64,000 bases of DNA from Panorpa germanica (GCA_963678705.1 OY783206.1:15821807-15885806); one strand, 5' to 3'; numbered from the stretch's first letter, positions 34,842 through 45,885 are shown. A program made the numbers and translations. Notes: generated by a model from the letters alone, not told the origin.

Positions 34842-36644
34842 TCACTTAACAAAAGAGTTGTAGTTAAGCATACCAAGTTTAGATCTTAAGAATTGGAATT
34901 TATCTTTTGACAATGCTTTAGTTAATATATCTGCATATTGATCAGCAGTGCTTACAGATTTAAGATCTATAATCTTTTGAGAATATTTTTCTTTTATGAA
35001 GTGATACTTAATATCAATATGTTTACATCTTTTATGAAAATTTATATTCTTAATTACACTGATGGCACTTTGTTTGTCCAAATGTAAACACATAGTGTCT
35101 TGTTTATATTCACCAATATCACATAACACTTGCTTTATCCACATAGCTTCTTTTGTTGCAGCACAGGCGGCCATAAATTCAGCTTCTGTTGTTGACAGAG
35201 CAACCGTCTGTTGGCGTTGGCTTGACCATGTTACAGCAGCACCATTCTTTATGAAAACGTAGCCAGTAACTGAGCGTCTTGTATCAATATCGTTTGCATA
35301 ATCAGCATCACTATAACCAGTAACAGCTGGTGGCTCTGATGTTGATGAGTAGTTCAGGCCATAATCTTTAGTATCCTTTAGGTACTTGAAGATCTTCGTG
35401 ACAGCATTCCAGTGTGATTTGTTATAGCAACTTAAAAATCGACTTACCAGGCTTACGGCAAACATAATTTCTGGTCGACTGACTGTAGCTAGATGCATAA
35501 GAGAACCTACAGCTTCTCTATAAGGATAGTTTTTCTCTGGTTCTCCATCTTCCTTTTGTAGCTTGACATGGGGGTCCACTGGAACAGTGTTCGGGTTAGC
35601 GTCAGTCATGTTAAACTTCTCTAACAGTTGTTCCACATACTTGGTCTGATATATAAAAATACCGTTGCTAAATATCTCAATTTGCATGCTGTTTTCACAG
35701 GATAGACCTTCAGGCGGAGTCATAAATATGGTCTCTTCAAGTTCACCATATAAAAATGCAGTTTTTACATCAAGTTGTAAGATTTTAAGTTTATTTTGAA
35801 CAGCCATGGAAAGTAATAAACGTATTGAATCATACCTTACCGTCGGAGCGAAGGTTACTGTGTAGTCAATACCTGCGGTTTGTGCATATCCCTTAGCACA
35901 AAGTCTTGATTTGAACCGTGGACCCGTTGACTCTTCTTTTATTCGGAACACCCATTTACTACCGATCACTTTGGCATTTGGAGGTTTTTCTATCAATGTC
36001 CAGGTTTCATTTTTCTTATGAGCATCAAGTTCTTCATTGATTGACTTTTTCCATTCATTTTTATTTGTTGAATGTACTGCTTCTTCATATGTTACAGGAA
36101 CACAGGATGAGAATAAACACAGATGAGTATGTTCTTCAGTACATGGACAGTTGAAATTCTTCTTTTTTGTTTTATTTCTTGGTCTCAATGTCACATTACT
36201 GACGGGAGGAGAATCAATTCTGGTGTTAGGTAAGTATTCACTGTCGGATGTTGACCTGTTTCCTTTCTCTGTTTCATATGCACTTTCTGAATTTGTGTCG
36301 TTGTCAATCAAGCTGTCCTCTTCTGTTGTTGCATTTTCTCTTACATCTTCTTTTCTTGTATTTGTTTTGTCATTTTCAGTTTCTGTCTCATTCAATTCTA
36401 CCGAAACAAAATCTCTTTTCACTGAGGATTCAAGAAATGTAGCATCTCTGCTCTTTATTACCTTTCTAGTATTTGGTAATGTGAATCTGTATCCTTTTGT
36501 ATTGTCGCAGTATCCGATGAAGATCATTTTGTGAGCCTTTGGATCCCATTTTCTGCGTTTTTCTTTAGGTAGATGAACCATTGCTTCGCAGCCAAATATA
36601 CGCATATGATTAACATTTGGTTTGCGTCCAGACCAGATTTCCAT
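34842..36644 (-). CDS. Copia integrase C-terminus, RT and RNase H region (fossil)
   Basis: 600 residues. It starts with the integrase tail (MEIWSGRKPNVNHMRIFGCE, FIGYCDNTKGYR), an acidic linker, then RT (WVFRIKEESTGPRFKSRL, CAKGYAQTAGIDYTVTFAPT, LQLDVKTAFLYGELEE) and RNase H (YSDADYANDIDTRRSVTGY, LSTTEAEFMAACAATKEAMW, DIKYHFIKE). It ends shortly before the left LTR. Confidence 0.9.
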   Translation of the reverse strand: MEIWSGRKPNVNHMRIFGCEAMVHLPKEKRRKWDPKAHKMIFIGYCDNTKGYRFTLPNTRKVIKSRDATFLESSVKRDFVSVELNETETENDKTNTRKEDVRENATTEEDSLIDNDTNSESAYETEKGNRSTSDSEYLPNTRIDSPPVSNVTLRPRNKTKKKNFNCPCTEEHTHLCLFSSCVPVTYEEAVHSTNKNEWKKSINEELDAHKKNETWTLIEKPPNAKVIGSKWVFRIKEESTGPRFKSRLCAKGYAQTAGIDYTVTFAPTVRYDSIRLLLSMAVQNKLKILQLDVKTAFLYGELEETIFMTPPEGLSCENSMQIEIFSNGIFIYQTKYVEQLLEKFNMTDANPNTVPVDPHVKLQKEDGEPEKNYPYREAVGSLMHLATVSRPEIMFAVSLVSRFLSCYNKSHWNAVTKIFKYLKDTKDYGLNYSSTSEPPAVTGYSDADYANDIDTRRSVTGYVFIKNGAAVTWSSQRQQTVALSTTEAEFMAACAATKEAMWIKQVLCDIGEYKQDTMCLHLDKQSAISVIKNINFHKRCKHIDIKYHFIKEKYSQKIIDLKSVSTADQYADILTKALSKDKFQFLRSKLGMLNYNSFVK

Positions 36645-36689
36645 AGGAGTCTTGAAAGCTAAGGATTTGTTTGTGGAACGATTGATGAT

Positions 36690-37313
36690 CTAAGCAGCAG
36701 TGTGTATTGCATCTGCCCAATACAACTTCGGCAGACCAGCGTTGAGTAGCATGCACTTCGCTTTTTCAACCAGTGTCCGATTCATGCGTTCCGCAGTCCC
36801 ATTCTGTTCAGGCGTGTATGGTGTGGTGGTCTGATGAATGATTCCGGCACCTTTCAGGTAATCAGAGAAGGCTTTGTTATCGTATTCAAGTCCGTTGTCT
36901 GTACGAAGAACCTTTATACGAGCATCCAATTGATTTTCAACTTCTTGCTTGAATTCTTTAAATTTACTGAGCACTTCAGACTTGTTGTGAAGAAAGTATA
37001 CTGAAATCTTCTTGGAATATTCATCTAGGAAGGTTAAAAAATATCTGCTCCCACCGAGAGACTGGGTTTCCATTGGTCCACATACGTCAGAATGAACCAA
37101 TTCTAGGGGTTTGGTGACTCTTAATCCATCACTTTTAAAAGGTAACCGTGTCTGCTTTCCTTCTTTACAAGTTATGCATTTCAGATTTTCTGTATTTCCT
37201 GAGAAAGTTAAATGCTCTGTGTTATCAGACAATTTTTTCAAAGTTTGGAAATTAAGATGTCCCATCCTCTGGTGCCAGCAAAAAGCATCTTTTTCATGTT
37301 CAACACTAGACAT
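36690..37313 (-). CDS. Copia integrase (fossil)
   Basis: 207 residues. It has the zinc-binding start (HQRMGHLNFQTLKKL, CITCKEGKQTRLPF), then the DDE core with LVHSDVCGPM (first Asp), LRTDNGLEYDN (second Asp) and TTPYTPEQNGTAERMNRTLVE (Glu). It follows protease and precedes RT in the usual Copia order. Confidence 0.9.
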   Translation of the reverse strand: MSSVEHEKDAFCWHQRMGHLNFQTLKKLSDNTEHLTFSGNTENLKCITCKEGKQTRLPFKSDGLRVTKPLELVHSDVCGPMETQSLGGSRYFLTFLDEYSKKISVYFLHNKSEVLSKFKEFKQEVENQLDARIKVLRTDNGLEYDNKAFSDYLKGAGIIHQTTTPYTPEQNGTAERMNRTLVEKAKCMLLNAGLPKLYWADAIHTAA

Positions 37314-37357
37314 GTGCGCAAGGCTTTCAGTTCGTGTCCGAACTAGCGTATAATCAA

Positions 37358-38407
37358 CTACGCTCTGCTACCATTTTTAATAATTTGGCTTACAGATATC
37401 AGATTAGTTGCCAATTCAGGAACATATAAGACATTTGTGAACAGAATCTTATTCTCTTGTCCGTTTTGGTCATAAATGTTTAAGCTGACATCTCCTGAGC
37501 TTTGCACAGATAACACTTTGTTATCAGCAACACGAATGTTCAGTGTTATAGGGGTAGTTTCCTTTACAATTATATTCTTGGTCTTAGTCATATGTGCCGA
37601 AGCACCGGAGTCTATGTACCAAGCATCACCATAGTGGGATGATGTAACAAACACAGCAGCATGAGAAGAGCTAGGTTTCTGAGTCTTGTTCATGGGTTTG
37701 TATTTGTTGCATTCAGAGCGTTTATGTCCATATTGATTGCAGGAATAACATCTCGCCCCCTTGAAGAACTTCTTCTTTACAGAGTTGTTATGAAACTTCT
37801 TGTTGACAGCAAAAGCCGTTGTTTTGTTGTCTGAATTTCTAACATCTTGCAATAATTTTGCTTTAACACCGTCTGCAGTTATTTTTGTGCCTGAGCTTTC
37901 GATCGCAATAATCATTGGTTGATATGATTCGGGCAGACCGGAGAGCAGCAATGTCCCGAGCCACTCGTCGTCCACTTTAAAGCCAATGTTGCGCAGCTTG
38001 TGAGCAGTTGACATAATTTTGCTCACATACTCTTCTATACTTTGACATCCACTTAACGATGTGTTACATAAATCACGTAGCAGACCAACTCGGCGTGTAA
38101 GTCCTGAGTCGTCGAACACTGCAGCCAATTTGTCCCAAACTCCTTTGGCCGTGTTTTCCTCTTGGATATGAACGTAATGGATCGGATCAACCAGAAGAAT
38201 TAACTTTGTTTTCGCTTTTGTATCACGTTTTGAATCTGTGGGTGACGCCGGGTTAACCTCAATACAATCCCATAATTCTTCGTGTTGTAGGTATGTTTTC
38301 ACTGCGAATTGCCAAGTCGAATAGTTTTCACGGCCGGTTAACTTCTCGATTAATGCCAGTGAATTATTCGATGCCATTTTTATTCGTTGAGAACACTTTA
38401 AACACAA
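37358..38407 (-). CDS. Copia gag and protease region (fossil)
   Basis: 349 residues. The gag start reads MASNNSLALIEKLTGRENYS with WQFAVKTYLQHEELWDCIE, then the UBN2-type region (VWDKLAAVF, LRDLCNTSLSGCQSIEEYV), a zinc knuckle CYSCNQYGHKRSEC, and the protease motif WYIDSGASAHMT (active-site DSGA). In the family this makes the particle and processes the polyprotein. Residues before MASNNS come from the leader. Confidence 0.9.
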   Translation of the reverse strand: MCLKCSQRIKMASNNSLALIEKLTGRENYSTWQFAVKTYLQHEELWDCIEVNPASPTDSKRDTKAKTKLILLVDPIHYVHIQEENTAKGVWDKLAAVFDDSGLTRRVGLLRDLCNTSLSGCQSIEEYVSKIMSTAHKLRNIGFKVDDEWLGTLLLSGLPESYQPMIIAIESSGTKITADGVKAKLLQDVRNSDNKTTAFAVNKKFHNNSVKKKFFKGARCYSCNQYGHKRSECNKYKPMNKTQKPSSSHAAVFVTSSHYGDAWYIDSGASAHMTKTKNIIVKETTPITLNIRVADNKVLSVQSSGDVSLNIYDQNGQENKILFTNVLYVPELATNLISVSQIIKNGSRA

Positions 38408-39887
38408 AAAAGAACAGAAACAGTTTCAACAGCCACGTTTTTTTTTTAAGGTTATGTTCACCACTAGTCTTTATTCACTTTTTACTTTTCGAAAACACTC
38501 ACTAAACGTCTCTAGGTTTATCTGGGCCGATAACCTGTTATATTTAGCAGAGATAAACTATTAATTTATATTAATCAGGTTTATTATATTTAATTAGATG
38601 TACACATGAGTCATGATGTCACAGAGTATAGAATTACATAGTAGGACGGTATTACAGAGTATAGTATTAACTACAGTATTACCGAGTGTAGAAAGAAAGA
38701 TACAATAGTGTCAATACCGAGAGGGCGCTAAATTTAAATCCAACATGTTTATAAGCAGATTTATTTATATAAATTTACTTACAATTTTGGTTTTCCGATT
38801 CAGTTTTACCTAAGCCATCTTTTTTCAACGTAATATGTATGTCAGTGATTTAAAAATGTTTTGTAAGAGTTGATATTCCTAGGCAAACCTATTTACAACG
38901 GTCATTTTATAAGAAATGTTATTGTTGTTTGAACACCTGTAGATAATATTTGAAACTGAGCCTTAGGATTGGTTAAATTCATGTCAGACATTTCGTTTAA
39001 AATGCTTCCCCTTGTAGACTCTGTTTTAACACACTAATTAGTTGATAACAGAGACACACCCGTGACGTCACGTGTTGATCTAATTTTTATAACTTTTGAT
39101 CTCTGTAACTGTTAAAATAGCAGTATCAAATTACACTATTATTTATTTAAGAAAAAATAAATTAAATCGTTGTTGCAATTTAATTAATTCTGTACCATCT
39201 TATTCTATTCTTCGATATCTAATCATAATTTAAAAATTTAAGGTCGCCCTTGCACTGCAGCATACTACATGCAACGACGACTTTTTGAGTTGGATGTATT
39301 AGAGTGTTTCGCATTAGTATCCTTTATCATAAGATGAACCGACGGTTATCTAATTTTCTTTAATATTTATGAATACACCACTGTACACTGTACTACTACA
39401 ATTTTACCACCAGTACAGTATTAGCAGAATTACAGTGTGGTTGTATTGTATTGGTCTGAGTTGCTATAGCCTGACTTGCATGATAAGTTTTGTATCTGAA
39501 ATCAATTAATACAAGTATAATAATATAAAAGTGCAAATTAGAACAAGAATCCTTCTCGAATATTCCAAAGTAATATCTACCTAATCCTACCCTTAACACC
39601 ACTGACTACAATTTTAAACCATAAATTATTTAATGCTAAAACCAAGCAAGGAAATAAAAATGGAAGAGTGGACGAAACTCTTTATGGGAGTACTAGGAGG
39701 AAAGAAAAGAAACGAGAAAACAAAGAAGGGGATAAAAGAGAAGGAGAAAGTAAACGATATAAAATTAGGTGAAATAAAAACACAGATTTAAAAACTCAAG
39801 GAAAAGAAAGCACCAGGTAGAGATGGACTAAAGAACGAGGCGTGGAAAGCTGGGCAAGAAAGGATAGAGAAAGGATTACTGACAGCG

Positions 39888-40865
39888 ATGAACAAGATAT
39901 GGAAAGGAGGAAACCTGCCAGACAGCTGGAGAGAAGGGGTAATAACGCCGATATATAAAAAGGGAAATAGACATGAAGCCAAAAATTACAGGGGTATCAC
40001 ACTACTGAACACAGGGTACAGGATTTATGCAGGGATTGTGAGAGACAGACTGGAAGAAGAGGTAAAAGTAAAAGAAATACTTCCCGAGACACAAGCAGGC
40101 TTTAGAAAGGGACGAGGGACTTTAGACAATATATACGCACTGAACCATTTAGTTGAAAAAGAGCTAAGTGAAAAGGGAGGACAGATATATGCAATGTTCA
40201 TCGACCTTAAAGCGGCGTTTGACATGGTCGACAGACAGAAATTGTGGAAGTGCATGAGAAAGAAAAAAATAGATGAGGACATAATGGAATGTATTGAAGA
40301 AATTTACGAAGAAACAAGAATGAGAATAAGAGTTTGGGGTGAAGAATCAGAAGAATTCTGGACAGACAAGGGGTTGAGGCAAGGTTGTCCTCTGAGCCCC
40401 ATTTTATTTGCGATATATACAGCAGACTTGGAGGGGGTAATGGAAAGAGGACAAGATGGGGGGGTGCTAATAGGAAGGCACTACAAGATATGGACTTTAG
40501 CATACGCTGACGATATAGTCCTGTTGGCAAAAAGGGAAGGAGAGCTGCAGGAGATGGCACACCGGCTAGGGAGGTATATAGACAGGAAAGGACTAGAGTT
40601 AAACGTGGAAAAGACAAAAATTATGGTATTTAAAAAAGGGGGTGGAAAAAGGAGACATAAAAGGTGGAAATACAAGACAGAGGACATTGAGGAAGTTGAA
40701 GAATTTAAATATCTGGGCTACACTTTTAAAAAGAACAATGGAGAAGAGGCGCATATAAGGGAGGTGGCAAAGAAGGCAGAGCAAGCAATGCGACGGGTAT
40801 GGGGACTAGGGGAAAAGGTATTTGGGGGGAAATACAAAAGAGAATATGGATATATGAGAGACTGA
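39888..40865 (+). CDS. LINE reverse transcriptase fragment
   Basis: 325 residues: GVITPIYKKGNRHEAKNYRG, TQAGFRKGRGTLDNIY, YAMFIDLKAAFDMVDR, GLRQGCPLSPILFAIY and LAYADDIVLLAKREGE (YADD catalytic box), then the thumb with EEFKYLGYTFKKN. The upstream codons to 39643 also read as RT (KKAPGRDGLKNEAWKAG), so the visible frame start at 39888 is only the first Met after a stop. The C-terminal region continues in other frames to 41606. It belongs to an APE-type LINE without RNase H. The clade was not resolved. Confidence 0.85.
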   Translation: MNKIWKGGNLPDSWREGVITPIYKKGNRHEAKNYRGITLLNTGYRIYAGIVRDRLEEEVKVKEILPETQAGFRKGRGTLDNIYALNHLVEKELSEKGGQIYAMFIDLKAAFDMVDRQKLWKCMRKKKIDEDIMECIEEIYEETRMRIRVWGEESEEFWTDKGLRQGCPLSPILFAIYTADLEGVMERGQDGGVLIGRHYKIWTLAYADDIVLLAKREGELQEMAHRLGRYIDRKGLELNVEKTKIMVFKKGGGKRRHKRWKYKTEDIEEVEEFKYLGYTFKKNNGEEAHIREVAKKAEQAMRRVWGLGEKVFGGKYKREYGYMRD

Positions 40866-41117
40866 TAGCCAGTATGATGTCGTATGGAGCAGAGGTTTGG
40901 GGGTGGAAGGAACAAGAAAAGCTGAAAAGAATACAGGTGAGATACATGAAATGGGTACTAGGGCTGGACAGGTGCACGCCAGGATACATGGTAATGGAGG
41001 AGCTAAAGAGGGATAAAATACGAATTAAAACAGGGGAAAGAGCGGTAAAATACGAGGAAAAATTGAACAGAGCGGAAAGCAAAATCTTAAAGAAAATAAG
41101 AGAGAATTACATAAAGA

Positions 41118-41606
41118 ATGGGGGGGGGAGGAGGTCCAAAAAAGAGAAAAGAATACTTTGAAAGGAATGGAATGGCGATCGAGGAGGCAGAGAGGAGAAG
41201 AGAAGGTGGCGCAAGTGTGGCAGAGGAGCTAAGGAGAAGGGATAAGGAGACACAGCAGCAGGAGAGAATGGGAAAAATAGAAAAAAGTAACTACAATAAA
41301 AGATATAAGAGGTTATGGGAAAATAATGTGCCTCAGTACCTTATAGAAAAAGATATAAAACACATAAGAAGAACAGCAAGGTTTAGATTGGGAAATGAGG
41401 AAAAAGGAAACAGATACTGGGAAAAGAGTGAGGAAAGAAAGTGTAGAATGTGTGGAGCGGAGGACGAAACACTGGAGCACATTAAGTTTGAGTGTAAGGA
41501 AAAAGTAGCAAGCGAAAGGAATATTGGCCAGCTATTAAAGGGAGGCAGTGAAGGAAAGAGGTGGATGGCGGAAATAGTAAGAAGGAAAGGAAAAACAGGA
41601 GAATAA
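41118..41606 (+). CDS. LINE ORF2 C-terminal segment with Cys/His cluster
   Basis: 162 residues, strongly charged, with RTARFRLGNEEKGNRYW and CRMCGAEDETLEHIKFEC, the terminal zinc-knuckle-like cluster of many LINE ORF2 proteins. The start lies in a poly-G run, where a frameshift separates it from the preceding frame (40799-41161). The ORF2 end at 41606 is followed by a 3' UTR of about 180 bp and the tail. Confidence 0.7.
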   Translation: MGGGGGPKKRKEYFERNGMAIEEAERRREGGASVAEELRRRDKETQQQERMGKIEKSNYNKRYKRLWENNVPQYLIEKDIKHIRRTARFRLGNEEKGNRYWEKSEERKCRMCGAEDETLEHIKFECKEKVASERNIGQLLKGGSEGKRWMAEIVRRKGKTGE

Positions 41607-42081
41607 ATAAGATGGTGGAGAATAATAGAGAGGGTCAAAAGAAGAAGAAGCAGAAAGCACTTTTGGAAGTAGTAAAAGTCGAGAAGATTTTAAGTTTATT
41701 TTAAGTTTAGTTTTAAGTTTGGAATGTATATAGGAATGAAATGTATTAGAAATATAATACTGTAGATTGTAAAGCCGAAAGGCATACACAATTAATATAT
41801 AAATAAATAAATAAAATTTAATGCTAAAACAATTTATCTACATAAAAGAAAAATACAATAGAAAATAAAATCAATAGAAAAATTAAATATAAATTTAAAA
41901 AACCAGTAACTAAAGGAAACAAGTTGTACTCCAAACGATGTTTCAATAGATGCTTTGTTTTCCTATTAATAATTGTTAAAGAGAGGTAGAACAGTGTAAA
42001 TGGGAGACATTTCTACTAGCATAAATTACATCAAAAACATTTTATGAATCCGCAAAACGTCAAAATAGTAACGAGTCCAAC

Positions 42082-43584
42082 ATGGAATTTATAATTCATA
42101 ATTACAACTACGCCCTGCCGCGTAATCAAGAGTATGGTGCTTCAGTTAATCCTAGTTCAGTTAACATGGAATTTAAAATTGATAATTACAAGTACGCCCT
42201 GCCGTGTAATCAAGAGTATGGTACGGCAGCTAATCCTAGTTCCGTTAACATGGAATTTACAAGTGACAATTACAACTACGGCCTGCCGCGTAATCAAGAG
42301 CATGGTACGGCAGCTAATCCTAGTTCCGTTAACATGGAATTTACAAGTAATAAATACAACTACACTCTGCCTTGTAGACAAGAAAGTGATGCACTATTAT
42401 TACCGACAATCAGTACGACCGAAGCAGGTAAATTCGATTAAGAAGAACACCTCTATAAAAAATAATTAATTCAAATTATTTAATATTTGAAATATTTTTA
42501 CTTTATTTCCGTTACTTATATTCATGTCAAAATGTTGGTATTTTCGCTTTTCCATTTATTGTTTGTCTTCGGAGTCGGATTCTCATTTTTTTTTGGATCA
42601 TAATTTATTAATAAATTAATTACACTTTTATTTATTTGCTGAAGTTTATGTCACTTCCGAATTGGCGATTTTGACAATACGTTCTAACCACAATTTCTGT
42701 TCACAAGTAACAAAGGTATATTGAATTTTGAAAGCAATTCTTCTTTCGTCGCTCGGTAATTGAATTTATTTTTAATTCATTTTGTTTGACCTTCGAATGC
42801 ATCACTTCGTAAATTTTAAAAATATTTTTCATTAATGTTTTATTTGTAACATCTTTTAGATAACTTGGTAAATATGGAAAGAACTCAACCAGATCTTCTG
42901 ACCACAAGTGGATTATTAGAGGAAAAGTTCTTTTATGATACATGTCAAGAGTCCTATATATCAACAAATATTTTGCAAAACCATTTATGTGCAAAGAAGT
43001 CCAAGAAGATGTCGTCTTTCGATGAAATAAATAAGCTGTATTCCAGTAAAGTCAATACAAACTCAGACAAAGTAGGAACACTTTATTCTGCTAACACACG
43101 TAATAATGCATCAAATTGGTCCCCAACTTTATTGGGCGTTACACAGAGATCAGACACTAAGACAAAACGTCACCGTTGCGATTAGTGTGAGAAATCATTT
43201 TCGTCTTTATCACATTTGACTGTTCATAAGCGTATCCATACGGGAGCAAAGCCTTACCGTTGCGATGAGTGTTCAATGTCATTTAAACAGAATATTACCT
43301 TGAATAGACATATGCTTACACATACGGGAGAGAGACCTTACCGTTGTGATGAGTGTTTAATGTCATTTAAACCGAATATTACCTTGAAAAGAAATATGCT
43401 TACACATATGGGAGAGAGACCTTACCGTTGTGGCGAGTGTTCAATGTCATTTAGCCAGAATAGTAACTTGAAAAGTCATATGCGTACACATACGGGAGAA
43501 AAACCCTATAAATGTTGTTATTGCAATTACTCGACTTCTCAGTCTGGCAACTTAACAACACATAAAAGACTTCATACAGTTTAA
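42082..43584 (+). pseudogene. C2H2 zinc-finger gene with 28-residue repeats, two exons, one in-frame stop
   Basis: Exon 1 (42082-42427) encodes four tandem 28-residue units (84-bp minisatellite) of the pattern MEF-x4-NY-x-Y-x-LP-x-NQE. A GT donor at 42428 and an acceptor TTTTAG ending at 42859 define a 432-bp phase-1 intron. Exon 2 (42860-43584) continues in frame with a polar linker, then five C2H2 fingers with TGE(R/K)PY-type linkers (for example HTGERPYRCDEC), a likely DNA-binding factor. A TAG at 43183-43185 falls between the two Cys of finger 1. Finger 3 has Asn at its first His position. A sixth, degenerate finger (YHCVKWERLFIQ) follows the final stop. Apart from the single stop it is well kept, so it could be a recent pseudogene, a polymorphism or a read-through gene. 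Confidence 0.7.
42428..42859 (+). other. Predicted intron of the zinc-finger gene
   Basis: It starts GTAAATTC and ends in a T-rich tract then CATCTTTTAG. Joining codon GAT (phase 1) keeps the frame from the 28-residue repeats into the finger exon. It is AT-rich with no repeat recognised. Confidence 0.6.
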
Positions 43585-43699
43585 CAGTCTTACCATTGTG
43601 TTAAATGGGAAAGGTTATTTATTCAGAATCTCCAACTAAAGAGACATTGTGTACGTAACACATACATTAAGAAACTTTCAATTTTAATAAATCTAAAAA

Positions 43700-44080
43700 C
43701 TATTTCGTTATATGTTATATATTGTATTATTACGTCATTTAGTTTAAGCAAGTTTAGCATTGGTTTAACAGAATGTAGAAAGTAATTTTAATAATTTTTA
43801 GATATTGACAAGTTAATTAATAAATTATTCATTTTTAAAAGCGTTTTTATTTACAAAATATATGCATGAGTAAAACTTTTAAACTAAATTACTAATTTAA
43901 ATGAAGTTAGACGTAGAATTAGGCTCGGCATTGATTTGGCTATACTTAGTGCCGATAGCTAACTAAGACGATGTCAGCAAGTCCATTATCGAGACTCATA
44001 TTTCTTGATGTGTTTTTTACCGAAATGTGCAGGACACATTCTTAATGTACCTGACAGAGAGTTGCTTGTACATCCATTTT
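43700..44080. other. Spacer, nothing recognised
   Basis: About 380 bases between the zinc-finger gene 3' region (AATAAA at about 43687) and the hAT remnant. No feature was seen. Confidence 0.4.
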
Positions 44081-45885
44081 AGCAAATAGTGTTAAAAATA
44101 AGACGGTTGTATCCCAATATCTGTATCATATAAGCATTGGCGTAGGAACCACCGTATCAATGATTATTGGCTCCAAACATGTGTAAGTCAAACTTCGTAA
44201 AATATTATCCACGATCTCACTTAATCTCTTAGGCTGTACTTGCCTAGACAAAATTATATCATAAAACAGTATCCAACGTGCCTAAAAACTTTTTCGATTC
44301 AAAATGATATTGTTAATTTGCTTAGTGCCACAGTTACATAAAATAATGCTTTAGAAATTGAAGAAGTTCTACTTCTGGCGAATATTCTGGATATAAGACC
44401 TGTCAAAAATGGACCAGCTTTCTGTAGTCCTTTAATACATCTTCATACAAAATAATGATAATGTTCCTAAAGAAATAAAAATCTGCAATTCTTTCTTGGG
44501 GTTAATAGTATCCGATTCTAGTGCAGAAGGACTGAAATCTGTATTCTTAAATACCATAAAAGAATATGGAATTGATTTGTTCAAATGCAACAGACAGGGT
44601 TACGATGGAGCAAATGTTATGTCAGTCAGGTGTATATGGAGAATTACAAGCCCTTAAAAATGAGCATGCCCCAAATGATAATCGTCATTTCGTTCATTGT
44701 GTGGCACACGCGTTAAATTTAATTTTAAACGATGCTGCGATACGTGTTCCTGAAGTGTCCATTTTTCTCGATAACTTTGAAAAAATAAATATTATTTTAT
44801 AGTATAGAATGCTGGTCAATGTTGACTAACGATTCATTTGAAAAATATCAAATTACCCTCAAAAAGATGTGTCTTAGTAGATGGTCTTTAAGAAACGACG
44901 CTTTATCAGCTATTAGGAAAAATTATTCATTAATCATGAAAACTTTATACCAACTAAATTTAATTTCCACTAAAAAAGACGAACGTGACGAATGAAAGAA
45001 TATAATTAACATTTCAGAGATCTACGTTTTTGTAGTGCTTGTCGCCTATTTTTCTTCTCTATTTAAAATCATTAATCCTGTTTCTAGAGCTCTACAGCAT
45101 GAAATTAATGACTTACAAGAAGCTAACATTCTTCTAAGTAATCTTTTGAATTGACTGAGCGAAATAAGAAATCCAAATTCATTCCATGGTTTGCAAAACG
45201 AGACCAAAAATCTAGCAAAACAGTTGGGTGTAACAACTGTTTTTAAAAATAAAATAAGGAAATTAAGGAAAAGTTATTTTGATGAATTATCAGAAGATGA
45301 GAGAATTTCAAACACGGAATTGAACTTCAAAATCAATATATATTATTGCTGTTCAGATAGATTAATTTCTCACTGAACAAAGATTTCAGAGTGTCTGTGA
45401 CCTAAGAAATATGTTCGAAGTATTACAACCAGAGAAAATCTTTTTTTTTTCAGACGAAATAATAAAAAAGTTGCAGGAAAACTGTCTGCTAAATACAGTA
45501 AAGACATGTCTGCTGATCTTTATGAACAATTAAATGCTTTAAAAACATGCTTAAAATCTGAAACTCAGAAAATTCAATCCGTAAGGAACTCATGGAATTA
45601 ATACTGATAAAATTCAATTGCCTTGCATCCAGTTTTCCAGAGGTAATAACACCATGCTTTCTATTCTTGATCGTTCCGGTGTCAACTGTAACAGCTTAAA
45701 GAAGTTTTTCGAAAATAAAACTGATAAAAAATTATTTAAACACTTCTATGGGACTGGAAAGGCTATCAGACTTGTCACTTATGTCTATAGAAGCAGAAAA
45801 TTTAGAAAAACTGAAATCGCCTTCAGCTATAAATGATTTAATAAATAAGTTCGCCGAACAAAAGGCAAGAAAAGTGTATATTTAA
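44080..45885 (+). pseudogene. hAT-type (ZMYM1-like) transposase remnant
   Basis: The plus strand shows DUF4371/hAT signatures: GYDGANVMS-type residues around 44600 (seen in two frames), then HFVHCVAHALNLILNDA (44690-44740), the conserved His/Cys block of hAT transposases. The end reads SIEAENLEKLKSPSAINDLI followed by KFAEQKARKVYI and a stop near 45885, as at the C-terminus of this family. Many stops and frameshifts are scattered between, so it is old. Terminal inverted repeats and an 8-bp duplication were not found. In functional members the protein cuts and pastes DNA in the nucleus. Confidence 0.75.
44566..44802 (+). pseudogene. hAT transposase fragment with the conserved His/Cys block
   Basis: 78 codons. 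The residues GVYGELQALKNEHAPND and RHFVHCVAHALNLILNDAAI match the stretch following the first catalytic Asp in ZMYM1-like hAT transposases (GLQALIKEHAP ... YVHCAAHNLNLVLNDA). It is the best-preserved piece of the remnant at 44080-45885. Confidence 0.75.

Larger units (their letters stand above)
34532..38745 (-). mobile_element. Copia (Ty1/Copia) LTR retrotransposon, young but broken fossil
   Basis: 4,214 bp. LTRs are 34532-34741 and 38536-38745 (210 bp each, differing at about 2 positions), ends TGTTATATTTAGCAG and AAATCCAACA, with target duplication TGTTT at 34527-34531 and 38746-38750. Copy B has the empty site at about 47411-47420. Parts on the minus strand: gag with zinc knuckle and protease (37358-38407), integrase (36690-37313), RT/RNase H (34842-36644). 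The nearly identical LTRs mean recent insertion. The coding region is broken in a few places. Confidence 0.9.
39643..41815 (+). mobile_element. Non-LTR retrotransposon, 5' truncated, recent insertion
   Basis: 2,173 bp on the plus strand, flanked by a perfect 15-bp target duplication ATTTAATGCTAAAAC (39628-39642 and 41816-41830), with a tail of ATAAATAAATAAATAAAA. Copy B carries the empty site at about 53127-53138. The coding region shows RT then a terminal CCHC-like CRMCGAEDETLEHIKFEC. It is in three frames: 39888-40865, 40799-41161 and 41118-41606. There are frameshifts near 40800-40860 and at the G8 run near 41121-41128, plus a stop near 39790. GC and purine content differ strongly from the AT-rich surroundings. 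Confidence 0.9.
33985..41905. repeat. Ancestral repeat, copy A, with Copia and LINE insertions
   Basis: Non-coding sequence at 33985-34531, 38746-39642 and 41816-41905 matches copy B (46275-47435, 48123-48826, 52982-53198) in the same orientation, for example AGGTCGCCCTTGCACTGCAG and AAGATGAACCGACGGTTATC. The Copia element at 34532-38745 and the LINE at 39643-41815 are absent from the matching places in copy B. Copy A in turn lacks the Harbinger MITE and the Copia/prominin insertion of copy B. The origin of the repeat itself is unknown. Confidence 0.8.

Noticed and set aside
40025-41161. Several minus-strand frames (for example 40207-40617 and 40726-41082) rich in Ser, Phe, Leu and Pro
   Set aside because: They are antisense shadows of the purine-rich LINE coding strand.
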